A DNA stretch of 64,000 nt from contig NYMS01000063.1 in the NCBI GenBank assembly GCA_002529455.1, positions 124,001 to 188,000 on the forward strand, in the 5' to 3' direction. Under the pieces are notes generated by a model. It worked only from the letters and a program-made list of their open reading frames with translations, had not been told where the DNA came from and did no database searches. Shown piece after piece: positions 1-8,877 of the stretch. Every line of letters begins with the position of its first letter. Positions within the stretch are counted from its first letter, which is position 1. A program made the translations under genes and the position numbers. This stretch comes from Glycomyces fuscus. Lineage in GTDB: Bacteria > Actinomycetota > Actinomycetes > Streptosporangiales > Streptosporangiaceae.

Positions 1-591
1 GCGAACCTGCCCTACAAGCCCTGGACCGAGATCCTCTTCCGGGCGGCCCTGCTGTTCGTGCCGATCCTGGTCGCCGTGTGGGTGCTCAACCAGTACAAGG
101 GCGTGCCGCTGGCCTTCCTGATCTTCGTGGGCTTCGTGGTCGTGCTCGACCTGGTCCTGCGCAAGACCCGCTACGGCCGCATGGTCTACGCCGTCGGCGG
201 CAACGCCGAGGCGGCGCGCCGCGCCGGCATCAACGTGGACATGATCCGCATCTCGGTGTTCGGGATCGCCTCCACCCTGGCCGCTCTGGGCGGGATCATG
301 CTGACCTCGCGCAACTTCGCGGCGAGCGTGGCCACCGGCGGCGGCGAGGAGCTGATGATGGCCATCGCCGCCGCGGTCATCGGCGGCACCAGCCTCTTCG
401 GCGGGCGCGGCAACGCCTACTCCGCCCTGCTGGGCGGCCTGGTCCTGGGCGCGATCACCTCCGGCCTCCTGCTGCTGCAGATGGACACCTCGGTCCGGTT
501 CATGATCACCGCCGCCGTCCTGCTGATCGCGGTCATCCTGGACTCCATCTCCCGCCGGGGCCGCAAGACCCACGCCAGGGGAGGCGCCTGA
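1..591 (+). CDS. Sugar ABC transporter permease, XylH/RbsC type (5' truncated by window)
   Basis: Inner-membrane permease of a ribose/xylose-type ABC importer. The frame is open from base 1, so the N-terminal half lies outside the window and 196 residues are visible. The visible part has several hydrophobic segments and the family signature of these permeases: a Gly-rich stretch reading AVGGNAEAARRAGI around residues 65-78, followed by a loop with GGTSLFGG near residues 129-136. The protein ends in a short basic tail. The ATPase and binding-protein genes are presumably upstream. A strong hairpin follows about 70 bp after the stop, so this is probably the last gene of its operon. The xylose versus other pentose choice cannot be made from this fragment. 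Confidence 0.88.
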   Translation, partial: ANLPYKPWTEILFRAALLFVPILVAVWVLNQYKGVPLAFLIFVGFVVVLDLVLRKTRYGRMVYAVGGNAEAARRAGINVDMIRISVFGIASTLAALGGIMLTSRNFAASVATGGGEELMMAIAAAVIGGTSLFGGRGNAYSALLGGLVLGAITSGLLLLQMDTSVRFMITAAVLLIAVILDSISRRGRKTHARGGA

Positions 592-662
592 CCGGCGCGT
601 CCACGGTCCACCCCCCGGGCGGCCGACGGCGCCCACTCCCCGCCGTCCCCCGCCCGCTCCCA

Positions 663-693
663 CCCGGCCCGGCGCCCCAGGCGCCGGGCCGGG
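663..693 (+). terminator. Hairpin terminator after sugar permease
   Basis: A perfect 14-bp GC stem (663-676 with 680-693) and a 3-base loop. There is no T tract, as is common in high-GC actinomycetes. It is the only clear structure between the permease and the next gene, which starts at 894. Confidence 0.7.
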
Positions 694-893
694 CCCTTGC
701 GCCGCCCCGCCCCGCGACCGTGCGGGGCGGGGCGAAGGACCCGGTGCACGGGGCCGGGGAGGCGCTGCTAGCTTCGCGGGAAAGACCACCGGGCCGCGCC
801 GCGGGGCGCGTGTGCCGTGCCGTGCGGCCGGTCCACCACGCACCCGCGGCACCGCACGGCGGCGCCCGGGGCGGGCACCACCCCGGGAGAGAC

Positions 894-2159
894 ATGCGCA
901 GGATCCTCGTCGTCGGAGCCGGACAGTCCGGACTGCAGCTGGCCGTCGGCCTGTCGGGCGAGGGCTACGAGGTGACCCTGGCAGCAGAGGCCGGGCCGGA
1001 GGAGGTCCGCGCGGGGCGGGTCACGTCCACGCAGTGCCTCTTCGGCCCCGCCCTGCGCCGCGAGCGCCGCCACGGCCTCGCCTTCTGGGACGACCGCGCG
1101 CCCGCCGTCCGCGGCGTCGGGTTCCGCGTGGCCGACCGCGCCGGGGCGGGCGTCCCCGCGCTGTCCTGGGTCGGCGCGCTGGACGAGCACGCCCAGTCGG
1201 TCGACCAGCGGCTCAAGACGTCCGCGTGGCTGGACCTGTTCGTCCGGCGCGGCGGCGCCCTCCTGCGCGGGCGCGTCCTGGCCGGGGACCTGGAACGGCT
1301 CGCCTCCGACCACGAACTCGTCGTCGTGGCCTCCGGCCGCGGCGAACTCGCCGGAGTCTTCCCCCGCGACGACCGGCGCTCGCACTTCCGGGCCCCGCAG
1401 CGCTCCCTGGCGCTGGCCTACGTGACCGGAGCCGGCCCCCACCCCGACGGGCCCGTCCTCAGCCGCACCGTCGTCCCCGGCGCGGGGGAGGTCACCACAC
1501 TGCCCACCTACTCCCTCGCCGGCGTCTGCGAGGCCGTCATGGTCGAGGCGGTGCCCGGCGGCCCCCTGGACCGGCCGCTGCCCCGCGACGCCTCCGGCGA
1601 GGAGGTCCTCCTGGGCCTGCTGGACGTACTGCGCCGCGAGGCCCCCTGGGAGTACGAGCGCCTGGCACACGCCCGCCTCGCCGACCCGGGCGCGGCCCTG
1701 CGCGGCGGCTACGCGCCGGTGGTGCGCGAACCCGTCGCCCGCCTGGCGAACGGGGCCCTCGTCCTGGGCATGGCCGACTCCGTGGTCGCCAACGACCCCA
1801 TCACCGCGCAGGGGGCCAACATGGCCTCCTTCGGCGCCGAGGTCTACCGCCGCGCCGTCGTCGACCACGGCGGGCGCCCCTTCGACGAGGCCTTCATGCG
1901 CTCGGCGTTCGCCGCCTACTGGCGCCGGGCGAGCCAGGTGACCGCGTGGAGCAGGGTGCTGCTCACCGCACCGCCGCACCTGGAGGAGCTGTACCGCCTC
2001 GCCGCGTGCCACCAGGAGACGGCCGACCGCTTCGCCAACTCCTTCAGCGAACCCGGTGACCTCATCGGGTGGTTCCTGCACCCCGAGCGCGCACTGGCCT
2101 ACGTGGACGGCGTCCGGCGCTCCGAGCCCGAGCGGCCGTCCCGTCTCCCCATCTCCTGA
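894..2159 (+). CDS. Styrene/indole monooxygenase-like FAD-dependent oxygenase (StyA family)
   Basis: Predicted flavoprotein of 421 residues, close to the usual length of StyA. The N-terminal Rossmann motif VVGAGQSGLQLA (residues 5-16) binds FAD. The C-terminal half carries a region reading DPITAQGANMASFG that matches the second flavin-contacting part of this group. StyA-type enzymes take reduced FAD from a separate reductase (StyB) and epoxidise or hydroxylate aromatic alkenes or indole. No StyB-like reductase is seen in the window, so the partner and substrate are unknown. The ATG at 894 is chosen for the preceding GGGAGA and because the FAD motif starts directly after it; the open frame upstream is a non-coding GC-rich extension. 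The next gene begins 37 bp after the stop, so the two may be co-transcribed. Confidence 0.8.
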   Translation: MRRILVVGAGQSGLQLAVGLSGEGYEVTLAAEAGPEEVRAGRVTSTQCLFGPALRRERRHGLAFWDDRAPAVRGVGFRVADRAGAGVPALSWVGALDEHAQSVDQRLKTSAWLDLFVRRGGALLRGRVLAGDLERLASDHELVVVASGRGELAGVFPRDDRRSHFRAPQRSLALAYVTGAGPHPDGPVLSRTVVPGAGEVTTLPTYSLAGVCEAVMVEAVPGGPLDRPLPRDASGEEVLLGLLDVLRREAPWEYERLAHARLADPGAALRGGYAPVVREPVARLANGALVLGMADSVVANDPITAQGANMASFGAEVYRRAVVDHGGRPFDEAFMRSAFAAYWRRASQVTAWSRVLLTAPPHLEELYRLAACHQETADRFANSFSEPGDLIGWFLHPERALAYVDGVRRSEPERPSRLPIS

Positions 2160-2196
2160 ACCCGGTCGGGACGGTGGGGATGTAGCGTCGCACGCC

Positions 2197-3006
2197 GTGC
2201 CCGTAGAACTCCCCGCGGCCCCCGGCGCCGCCTCCGCCCTCGCCGAACTCCTCGCCCCCAGCGGCCACGGCCTGCTCGGCCCCGCCGACGTGGCGGCGTT
2301 CGTCCTCGCCACGGCGGCCGCCCTCGTCGTCGGGGCCGCGGTGCAGAGCACCGTCGGCCTCGGCCTCGGGCTGGTCGCCGCCCCCGTCCTGTCCTTCCTG
2401 GACCCCACCCTCGTGCCGGGGGCGCTCCTGGTCGCCGTGATCGTCCTGCCCGGGCTCACGCTCCTCCAGGAGTGGCGGCACGTGGACTGGCGCGGCATCG
2501 CCTGGGGACTGCCCGCGCGCCTGCCCGGGACCGCCCTGGGCGTGTGGGTGGTGGCCGCCCTGGAGCCCCGCGCCCTCGCCGCCGCGGTCGGGGCGATGGT
2601 GCTGGCGGCCGTCGTCCTCTCGGCCTGGTCCCTGCGGGTGCGCATCACCCCGGTCTCGCTCGTGGCGGCCGGGACCCTGTCCGGCCTCACGGGCACCGCC
2701 ACCTCGATCGGCGGCCCGCCCATGGCATTGCTCTACCAGTACGAGGAGCCCGCCCGGGTCCGCGCCACCCTGGCCGCGTTCTTCCTCCTCGGCGGCGCGG
2801 TCTCCCTGGCCGCCCTCGCCCTGGGCGGCCAGATGGACGCCCGGACCGCCGCCGTCGGGGCCTGCGCGATCCCCTTCGTCGTCGCGGGCTTCCTCGCCGG
2901 GACCGTGCTGCGCCGCCGCGTCGACGCCGGGTGGCTGCGCGCGGCCCTGCTGGCGGTGGTCTCGGTCTCCGCGCTGGGCCTGCTCGCCCGGGCCGCGCTG
3001 GGATGA
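2197..3006 (+). CDS. Sulfite exporter TauE/SafE family membrane protein
   Basis: Integral membrane protein of about 269 residues with roughly eight hydrophobic segments. The family hallmarks are a Gly-rich first repeat (GAAVQSTVGLGLGLVAAPVL) and a second repeat containing TSIGGPPMALL. TauE/SafE proteins are thought to move sulfite, sulfonates or other small organic anions across the membrane; the substrate here is unknown. GTG at 2197 is preferred because the frame upstream is antisense-like and non-hydrophobic. The only purine-rich site (GGTGGGGA, ending 2180) is 16 bases away, so the start is less certain than the family call. It follows the monooxygenase closely, which may mean export of a substrate or product, but this is inference. 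Confidence 0.82.
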   Translation: MPVELPAAPGAASALAELLAPSGHGLLGPADVAAFVLATAAALVVGAAVQSTVGLGLGLVAAPVLSFLDPTLVPGALLVAVIVLPGLTLLQEWRHVDWRGIAWGLPARLPGTALGVWVVAALEPRALAAAVGAMVLAAVVLSAWSLRVRITPVSLVAAGTLSGLTGTATSIGGPPMALLYQYEEPARVRATLAAFFLLGGAVSLAALALGGQMDARTAAVGACAIPFVVAGFLAGTVLRRRVDAGWLRAALLAVVSVSALGLLARAALG

Positions 3007-3334
3007 CCCGCGACCGCGGGGCCGTCCCCGACCGGCCCGAGACCGCCGCCCCGTGGACGACCCCGCTCCGGGTACCAGGGGCGATACCGCTCCGGGGACC
3101 GAGTAATGTACGCGAAAACCCGGTAACCGGACCGCTCCGGCGCCGGGACCGGCCACGCCGGGGGCCGCCCCCGCGGCGCTCCGGGGGACGCGGCCGCGCG
3201 GGGCTGGGTAGGACCCGTGGACGTACGCCCATAAACTCGGGTATGTATACCTGCCGGTAGCCAAGCCCGGCCCACGTCAGGGGCCCGGGACGGCAAACTC
3301 AACGGACACGCGGGACGAGGGGACTGACGAGACA
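3007..3334. other. Intergenic region upstream of dxs with promoter-like AT patches
   Basis: 328 bp without a convincing gene. It contains TAATGT around 3104-3109 and a small inverted repeat GGTAT-GT-ATACC at 3240-3251 in an AT-rich patch. Either could mark the dxs promoter, but no good -35 box was found at standard spacing. No other structure was recognised. Confidence 0.4.
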
Positions 3335-5263
3335 GTGGCACTGTTCGAGTCGATACACAATCCGGAAGCGCTCAAGCGGCTTCCGGCCGACCAGCTCCCT
3401 GCGCTGGCACAGGAGATCCGGGACTTCCTGGTCGACTCCTGCTCCCAGACCGGCGGGCACCTGGGCCCCAGCCTCGGCGTCGTCGAGCTGACCATCGCGC
3501 TGCACCGGGTCTTCGACTCCCCGAAGGACCCCATCATCTTCGACACCGGGCACCAGGCCTACGCGCACAAGATCCTCACCGGCCGCCACGACTTCACCAA
3601 CCTCAAGTCCGAGGGCGGCCTGTCCGGATACCCCTCCCGCGCCGAGTCCGAGCACGACTTCGTCGAGAACTCCCACGCCTCCACCGCGCTGTCCTACGCC
3701 GACGGCATGGCCAAGGCCAACGAGGTGCGGGGCCGCACGGACCGCACCGTGGTCGCCGTCATCGGCGACGGCGCCCTCACCGGCGGCATGGCCTGGGAGG
3801 CGCTCAACAACATCGCCGAGCGCCGGGACCGGCGCCTGGTCATCGTGGTCAACGACAACGGCCGCTCCTACTCGCCCACCATGGGCGGCCTGGCCGACCA
3901 CCTCGCCTCGCTGCGCATGGCCCCCGGCTACGAGCAGGCCCTGGACCTGGCCAAGACCACCCTCAACCGCACGCCCGTGGTCGGCCAGCCCCTCTACGAG
4001 GCGCTGCACGGCATCAAGAAGGGCCTCAAGGACGCCATCCAGCCGCAGATGATGTTCGAGGACCTGGGCCTGAAGTACCTCGGACCCATCGACGGACACG
4101 ACGAGCAGGCCCTGGAGAAGGCGCTGCGCCGCGCCCGCGACTTCGGCGGCCCGGCGATCGTCCACTGCATCACCCAGAAGGGCAAGGGCTACGCCCCGGC
4201 CGAGAACCACGACGAGGACCAGTTCCACGCCCCGGGCCCCTTCGACGTGGCCACCGGCCAGGCCAAGCCCGGCTCCAAGGCCGTCAAGTGGACCTCGGTC
4301 TTCGCCGACACCATGGTGGAGATCGGAGCCGAGCGCCCCGACGTGGTGGCCATCACCGCCGCGATGCTCCACCCCACCGGCCTCAACAAGTTCGCCGAGG
4401 CCTACCCCGAGCGCACCTTCGACGTGGGCATCGCCGAGCAGCACGCCGCCACCTCGGCCACCGGCATGGCCATGAACGGCCTGCACCCGGTCGTGGCCGT
4501 CTACGCCACCTTCCTCAACCGCTGTTTCGACCAGGTGCTCATGGACGCCGCCCTGCACCGCCAGGGCGTCACCTTCTGCCTGGACCGCGCCGGGATCACC
4601 GGCAACGACGGCGCCAGCCACAACGGCATGTGGGACATGTCCATCCTCCAGGTGGTCCCGGGCCTGCGCCTGGCCGCGCCCCGCGACGCCGAGCGCCTGC
4701 GCACCCTGGTGCGCGAGGCCGTCGCCGTCGAGGACGCCCCCACCGTCGTGCGCTACCCCAAGGGCGCGGTCGCCGAGCAGGTGGACGCCGTGGGCAGGAT
4801 CGGTTCCATGGACCTGCTCCGCCGCGCCGCCGACGGCGGCAACTCCAAGGACCTGCTCATCGTGGGTGTGGGCACCATGGCCCAGGTCGCCTGCGAGGTC
4901 GCCGACCGGATGGCCGCCCAGGGCCTCGGCGTCACCGTCGTCGACCCCCTGTGGGTCAAGCCGCTGGACGAGGCCCTCGTCGCCGAGGCCGCCGAGCACA
5001 GCGTCGTCGCGGTCATCGAGGACAACGGCCGCACCGGCGCGGTCGGCGACGCCGTGGCCCGCCTGCTGCGCGACCACGACGTCGACGTGCCGGTGCGCAC
5101 GTTCGGCATCGCGCAGGAGTTCCTGGACCACGCCAAGCGCGACGACATCCTGCGAGAGCAGGGCCTGACCCCCCAGGAGCTGTCCCGCAGCCTCACCGAG
5201 ACGGTCTCCCGGCACACCGACGGCGCCAAGCCCGCCGGCGAACTGGCCGACGAAACCGCCTGA
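3335..5263 (+). CDS. dxs: 1-deoxy-D-xylulose-5-phosphate synthase
   Basis: Thiamine-diphosphate enzyme that condenses pyruvate and glyceraldehyde 3-phosphate to DXP, the first step of the MEP isoprenoid pathway; DXP also feeds thiamine and, in many bacteria, pyridoxal synthesis. It is 642 residues, the usual length. Visible marks are the ThDP-binding GDGALTGG (near residue 148), VNDNGRSYSPT, the transketolase central domain with IAEQHAATSATG (the Glu that activates ThDP) and GITGNDGASHNGMWD. GTG at 3335 follows GAGGGGA at 3317-3323. A hairpin lies 15 bp after the stop. The gene stands alone with respect to other MEP genes. Confidence 0.97.
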   Translation: MALFESIHNPEALKRLPADQLPALAQEIRDFLVDSCSQTGGHLGPSLGVVELTIALHRVFDSPKDPIIFDTGHQAYAHKILTGRHDFTNLKSEGGLSGYPSRAESEHDFVENSHASTALSYADGMAKANEVRGRTDRTVVAVIGDGALTGGMAWEALNNIAERRDRRLVIVVNDNGRSYSPTMGGLADHLASLRMAPGYEQALDLAKTTLNRTPVVGQPLYEALHGIKKGLKDAIQPQMMFEDLGLKYLGPIDGHDEQALEKALRRARDFGGPAIVHCITQKGKGYAPAENHDEDQFHAPGPFDVATGQAKPGSKAVKWTSVFADTMVEIGAERPDVVAITAAMLHPTGLNKFAEAYPERTFDVGIAEQHAATSATGMAMNGLHPVVAVYATFLNRCFDQVLMDAALHRQGVTFCLDRAGITGNDGASHNGMWDMSILQVVPGLRLAAPRDAERLRTLVREAVAVEDAPTVVRYPKGAVAEQVDAVGRIGSMDLLRRAADGGNSKDLLIVGVGTMAQVACEVADRMAAQGLGVTVVDPLWVKPLDEALVAEAAEHSVVAVIEDNGRTGAVGDAVARLLRDHDVDVPVRTFGIAQEFLDHAKRDDILREQGLTPQELSRSLTETVSRHTDGAKPAGELADETA

Positions 5264-5277
5264 GCGCACGCGCCCGA

Positions 5278-5305
5278 GGCAGCCCGGGAACGCCCCCGGG
5301 CTGCC
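5278..5305 (+). terminator. Hairpin between dxs and the ferredoxin reductase
   Basis: 11-bp perfect stem (5278-5288 with 5295-5305) and a 6-base loop, only 11 bp before the next start codon. It may be a terminator for dxs that partly reads through. Confidence 0.6.
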
Positions 5306-5316
5306 AGAATGGGCAC

Positions 5317-6717
5317 ATGAGCTCCTCCGAACCTGAGCAGCGCAGCACCGCCGAACCGCTCCGCGTGGCCGTGATCGGCTCCGGCCCGGCGGGCGTCTAC
5401 GCCGCCGACGCCCTGACCCGGCAGCGGCGCGTGCCCGTCCGGGTCGACGTCATGGACCGCCTGCCCACCCCCTACGGGCTGGTGCGCTACGGGGTGGCCC
5501 CCGACCACACCAAGATCAAGGGTGTGGCCCGGGCGCTGCGCAGGGTCCTGGAGCACCCCGACGTGCGCTTCGTCGGCGGGGTCGAGTTCGGCGGCGACCT
5601 CACCCGCGCCGACCTGGCCCGCACCCACCACGCCGTGGTCTACGCGACCGGCGCCAGCGTCGACCGCCGCATGGACGTGCCGGGGGAGGACCTGCCCGGC
5701 AGCGTCGCCGCCACCGACTTCGTCAACTGGTACTGCGGGCACCCCGACACCGCCCTGGAGCGGTTCGTGCTCGACGCCGAGGAGGCCGTCGTGGTCGGGG
5801 CGGGCAACGTCGCCCTGGACGTGGTGCGCATCCTCTCCAAGTCCGCCGACGAGCTCCGCCACACCGACATCCCCCAGCCGGTGCTGGACGTGCTCGCCGC
5901 CAGCCGTGTGCGCACCGTCCACCTGCTGTCGCGGCGCGGCCCCCTCCAGGCCAAGTTCACCGCGCCCGAGCTGCGCGACCTGCTCGCGCTGCCCGGCGCC
6001 GACGTCGTGGTGCGCCCCGAACAGGTCGACATCGACCCCACCGCCGTGGGCACCGGCGCGCCCGAGCTGCGCGACGTCGCCCGGGCCGCCCGCACCAACC
6101 TGCGGCTCCTGGCCGAACACGCCTCCCGCGAGCCCCTCGGGCGGGAGCGCACCGTGCGCCTGCACTTTTGGACCCGGCCCGTGGAGGTCCTCGGCCGGGA
6201 AGGGGGGCGCGTGAGCGGTGTGCGCGTGGAGGACACCCGGCTGGACGCCGAGGGGAACCTGACCGGGACCGGCCGGACCACCGACCTGCCCGCCGGGATG
6301 GTGCTGCGCTCGGTGGGGTACGCGGGCGTGCCGCTGCCCGGGGTGCCCTTCGACGCCCGGGGGCGCACCGTTCCCCAGGAGGGCGGACGCGTCCTGGACG
6401 CCGACGGCGGCGTGGTCACGGGGGACTACGTGGCCGGGTGGATCAAGCGGGGCGCCACCGGGGTGATCGGCACCAACAAGTCCGACGCGGCCGCGACCGT
6501 GCGCGCCCTGCTGGAGGACGCCGGGACGCTGCGCGCGGCGGCCCCGGAGCTGGTGCCTCTGGAGGCCGTGCTGGACGAGCGCGGGGTGGCCCACAGCGAC
6601 TACGAGGACTGGCTGCGCATCGACACCGCCGAGGCCGACCAGGCCGTGGAGCTGGACCGGGGCGAGCGGGTCAAGCTCCACGGCTGGGAGGCCTACCGCC
6701 GGGTCGTCGGCGGCTGA
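5317..6717 (+). CDS. FprA-type ferredoxin/adrenodoxin NADP+ reductase
   Basis: FAD enzyme of 466 residues related to mitochondrial adrenodoxin reductase and mycobacterial FprA; it passes electrons between NADPH and ferredoxin. Visible are the FAD motif VIGSGPAGVYAADAL (near residue 19), the family signature LVRYGVAPDHTKIKG, the NADPH motif VVGAGNVALDVVRIL (near 162), a GPLQAKFT segment and a C-terminal GWIKRGATGVIGTNKSDA flavin-contact region. ATG at 5317 lies 11 bp after the dxs hairpin with only GGG as possible ribosome-binding site. A likely use is feeding electrons to cytochrome P450s or to the ferredoxin-dependent sulfite reductase encoded on the other side of the window, but nothing here proves the partner. 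The C-terminal 70 residues are typical of the longer actinobacterial forms. Confidence 0.93.
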   Translation: MSSSEPEQRSTAEPLRVAVIGSGPAGVYAADALTRQRRVPVRVDVMDRLPTPYGLVRYGVAPDHTKIKGVARALRRVLEHPDVRFVGGVEFGGDLTRADLARTHHAVVYATGASVDRRMDVPGEDLPGSVAATDFVNWYCGHPDTALERFVLDAEEAVVVGAGNVALDVVRILSKSADELRHTDIPQPVLDVLAASRVRTVHLLSRRGPLQAKFTAPELRDLLALPGADVVVRPEQVDIDPTAVGTGAPELRDVARAARTNLRLLAEHASREPLGRERTVRLHFWTRPVEVLGREGGRVSGVRVEDTRLDAEGNLTGTGRTTDLPAGMVLRSVGYAGVPLPGVPFDARGRTVPQEGGRVLDADGGVVTGDYVAGWIKRGATGVIGTNKSDAAATVRALLEDAGTLRAAAPELVPLEAVLDERGVAHSDYEDWLRIDTAEADQAVELDRGERVKLHGWEAYRRVVGG

Positions 6718-6725
6718 CCGGTCCC

Positions 6726-6742
6726 CGGGGGCCGAGCCCCCG
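6726..6742 (+). terminator. Short hairpin after the FprA gene
   Basis: 7-bp GC stem CGGGGGC / GCCCCCG with a 3-base loop starting 8 bp after the stop codon. Confidence 0.5.
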
Positions 6743-6920
6743 TTCGGCCTGGCCGTGCGGGGCGGCACGGACAGTCGGCCTTCCCCGCACACTCGACCGC
6801 GACCTGGGCCGGTCCCGCGCCTGCCCCGCTGTTCCGCGAACGCCGCAGCGTCCCGCGAGGGGCGGCGCGCCTCGGCCGTTCGAGCGGTGCCGCCCCCTCG
6901 CCCCGCTCCCGGGGCCGGGT

Positions 6921-7077
6921 CACGCGTCGAGGAAGCGAAGCGACTCCGCGGTGACCAACCCGGGGTTCTCCGAGCGGGGGAGACCGTGCGAGGACGGCCG
7001 CGGGACGGCCGCGGGGCGGTCGCCGGACGGGAGGCGCGGACGCCGTCCCAGAACGTGGCCGCTTCGTCGGCGCTCAT
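6921..7077 (-). pseudogene. Possible 5' remnant of a methyltransferase-like gene
   Basis: The 697-bp interval 6718-7414 has no intact recognisable gene. On the minus strand an ATG at 7077 follows AGAAGGA with good spacing, and the first residues read MSADEAATFWDG. A second frame just downstream ends with ENPGLVTAESLRFLDA and a stop at 6920-6922. In class I SAM methyltransferases segments of these two kinds often occur in this order before the glycine-rich SAM motif; here they lie in different frames and no SAM motif follows. This looks like a frameshifted, truncated gene start that kept its control region. The match is short and could be chance in high-GC DNA. Confidence 0.3.
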
Positions 7078-7104
7078 GGGGTTCCTTCTGTCGGGGTGCG
7101 GCCC

Positions 7105-7155
7105 ATCCCAACGGAACCTCCACGTTCTGGCAAGGGAGATCGCGGTTCTGGCAAG
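7105..7155 (-). promoter_or_regulatory. Direct-repeat operator and promoter for the remnant at 7077
   Basis: Two identical 11-mers GTTCTGGCAAG at 7124-7134 and 7145-7155 are exactly 21 bp apart (two helical turns). On the minus strand the inner copy supplies TTGCCA (7133-7128), then 17 bp, then TGGGAT (7110-7105), a plausible -35/-10 pair about 28 bp before the ATG at 7077. A regulator binding the same face of the helix is suggested. Confidence 0.45.
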
Positions 7156-7414
7156 ATGGCCCAGGCGGCGTGGACCAGGACCGGGGGCGGGCCGACCAGG
7201 ACGCGCACCGGCCTGGGAAGGGGCCCGAGGACGGTCGTCCACCGGACTCCGGCCCTCGGACCCACAAGCGGTGCCACGCCGTGGGGGCGGCACCGACCGG
7301 CTCGAACGCCACCGCGGTGCGGCCACCCGCTGCGACGGGCCCGCCGTGCGACACGAAGCCGCCGTTCGCGTCACCGCGATCAACGAACGGCTCTGACCGG
7401 CTTCGACGCAGGCC

Positions 7415-8782
7415 CTAGGCGACCCGGTCGGTCTCGGCCCCGTAGGTGTTGCAGCCCTCCACGGTCGTCTGCGACCAGCCCTGCTCCAGCCAGAACGCCC
7501 GGTTGCCGGCGCTGCCGTGCGTGTCCAGGTCGCCGCCGCCGTTGAAGTGCTCGTTGGCCGTCCGCAGCGCCTCCTCGTCGGCGCCGGTGATCCCGCGCAG
7601 GCCCACCCCGGCCATGCACTCGGCCTGGAGTTCGGTGCGGCGCAGCGCCTCCAGCTCGGCCTGCTCGTCCTCGGCCTTCCAGGTCATGCCGTGCGCGACG
7701 TCCAGGATGCCGGTGGCGTACTGCACGTGGTGGCCGTACTCGTGGCCCATCAGGGCGAGCCAGACCTCCTCGCGCTGGTCCGGGGGGAGCAGGGCGCCCA
7801 GGTGGCGCACGTTGGGCAGCACGACGGTGATGCGGCCCAGGTCGCTCTCGTAGTAGGCGAGCGTGTACCCCTCCTCGGCGCCGGAGTCGGGGGAGTCGGG
7901 CGAGGTCCGGGTGACGGCGAACTCCGGGGGCGCCACGGACAGGCCCAGGTCCTCGAACACCGGCGCCCACAGGGCGTCCAGGCAGTCCCCGGAGGCGGTC
8001 GCGAACCCCTCCCAGGACTCGTCCGAGCCCATGTCCAGTTCGGGGACGTCGCAGTCGACCTGCCCGGGCATGGCGGCGTCGTAGAGGGGGTGGTCGGCGA
8101 CGTCGACCTCCACCCGGTTGGGCCGCGCCCTGAGGCGGTCGTCGTAGTGGGCGGCCAGGTCGGTGCCGGTGGGCAGGGGCTCCTCCTGGGGGGTGGTGGA
8201 GACGATGAGGATGCTCGCGGCCAGCGCCACGAGGGCGACCACGGCCGCCCCGGCCGAACCGAGCAGGACGCTCGCGCCGCCGCGGCGCGAGGGCCGTCCC
8301 GGCTGCGGCCAGGGCTGTGCGGGGTGCTGCCAGCCGGGGTGGGCGCCGGGCGCGGCGGCGAAGGGGTGGGCCTGTAGGCGGGCACCGTGGCCCGGCCACG
8401 GGTGCGGCGCGGGGGCGGGGCCCGGAGCGGGCGGGCCGTACCCGGCGCCCGGGTGGACGGGGCGGCCGTACGGGGTGCCGGGGGGAGCAGCGTGGTGGTG
8501 CGGCGGGATCCCCGGGGCCGCCTCGGGGCGCGGGGGAGCGGGGAGGCCCCGCGTCTGCTCCGCGCCCGCGGGGGCGTACGGGGCGGACCGCGAGGGCTGG
8601 TGGCCGTCGGGGCCGGTCCGGTCCGGCGCGTGTCCGGGGCGGTCGGGCCCCCGCTCGTCCGCGCCGTGTCCGGGGCCGCCGGGCTCCTCCGCGCCGGGGC
8701 CGCCCGGGGCGCCTCCGGTACCGGGCCGCTCGGGTCTGGGGGTCTCGTCTCCGGGCCGCTCACCGCCGGATGGGTTCTCCAC
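7415..8782 (-). CDS. Membrane-anchored neutral zinc metallopeptidase (YpfJ-like)
   Basis: Predicted 455-residue protein. Residues 1-170 are a Pro/Gly/Ala-rich, probably disordered cytoplasmic region. Residues about 171-195 form one transmembrane segment. The rest is an extracytoplasmic domain of the neutral zinc metallopeptidase family. The zinc motif is H347-E-Y-G-H351, and the downstream QAECMAGV supplies a likely third ligand. Two Cys residues after the membrane segment (near 244 and 267) could form a disulfide. The GTG start at 8782 has GAGGA upstream. Substrates of this family are unknown. It is a single gene; the region downstream is the remnant interval, and upstream a TetR gene reads the same way 95 bp away. 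Confidence 0.85.
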   Translation of the reverse strand: MENPSGGERPGDETPRPERPGTGGAPGGPGAEEPGGPGHGADERGPDRPGHAPDRTGPDGHQPSRSAPYAPAGAEQTRGLPAPPRPEAAPGIPPHHHAAPPGTPYGRPVHPGAGYGPPAPGPAPAPHPWPGHGARLQAHPFAAAPGAHPGWQHPAQPWPQPGRPSRRGGASVLLGSAGAAVVALVALAASILIVSTTPQEEPLPTGTDLAAHYDDRLRARPNRVEVDVADHPLYDAAMPGQVDCDVPELDMGSDESWEGFATASGDCLDALWAPVFEDLGLSVAPPEFAVTRTSPDSPDSGAEEGYTLAYYESDLGRITVVLPNVRHLGALLPPDQREEVWLALMGHEYGHHVQYATGILDVAHGMTWKAEDEQAELEALRRTELQAECMAGVGLRGITGADEEALRTANEHFNGGGDLDTHGSAGNRAFWLEQGWSQTTVEGCNTYGAETDRVA

Positions 8783-8877
8783 GGGGTCAGTCCTCGCTAT
8801 CGTGCCGCAGCGTGCCGGGGTGGGTCGTCTCCGCCTGGGGAGAATCCGGCAAGAGTCGCAGAACTCCAGTATGGGGC

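Noticed and set aside
768..2723. Long open frame on the minus strand opposite the monooxygenase and TauE genes
   Set aside because: Typical antisense frame of high-GC DNA; no domain, and both plus-strand genes show clear families.
4753..7383. 876-codon minus-strand open frame across fprA and dxs
   Set aside because: Shadow of the plus-strand genes; only its first codons near 7077 have a plausible start and are reported as a remnant.
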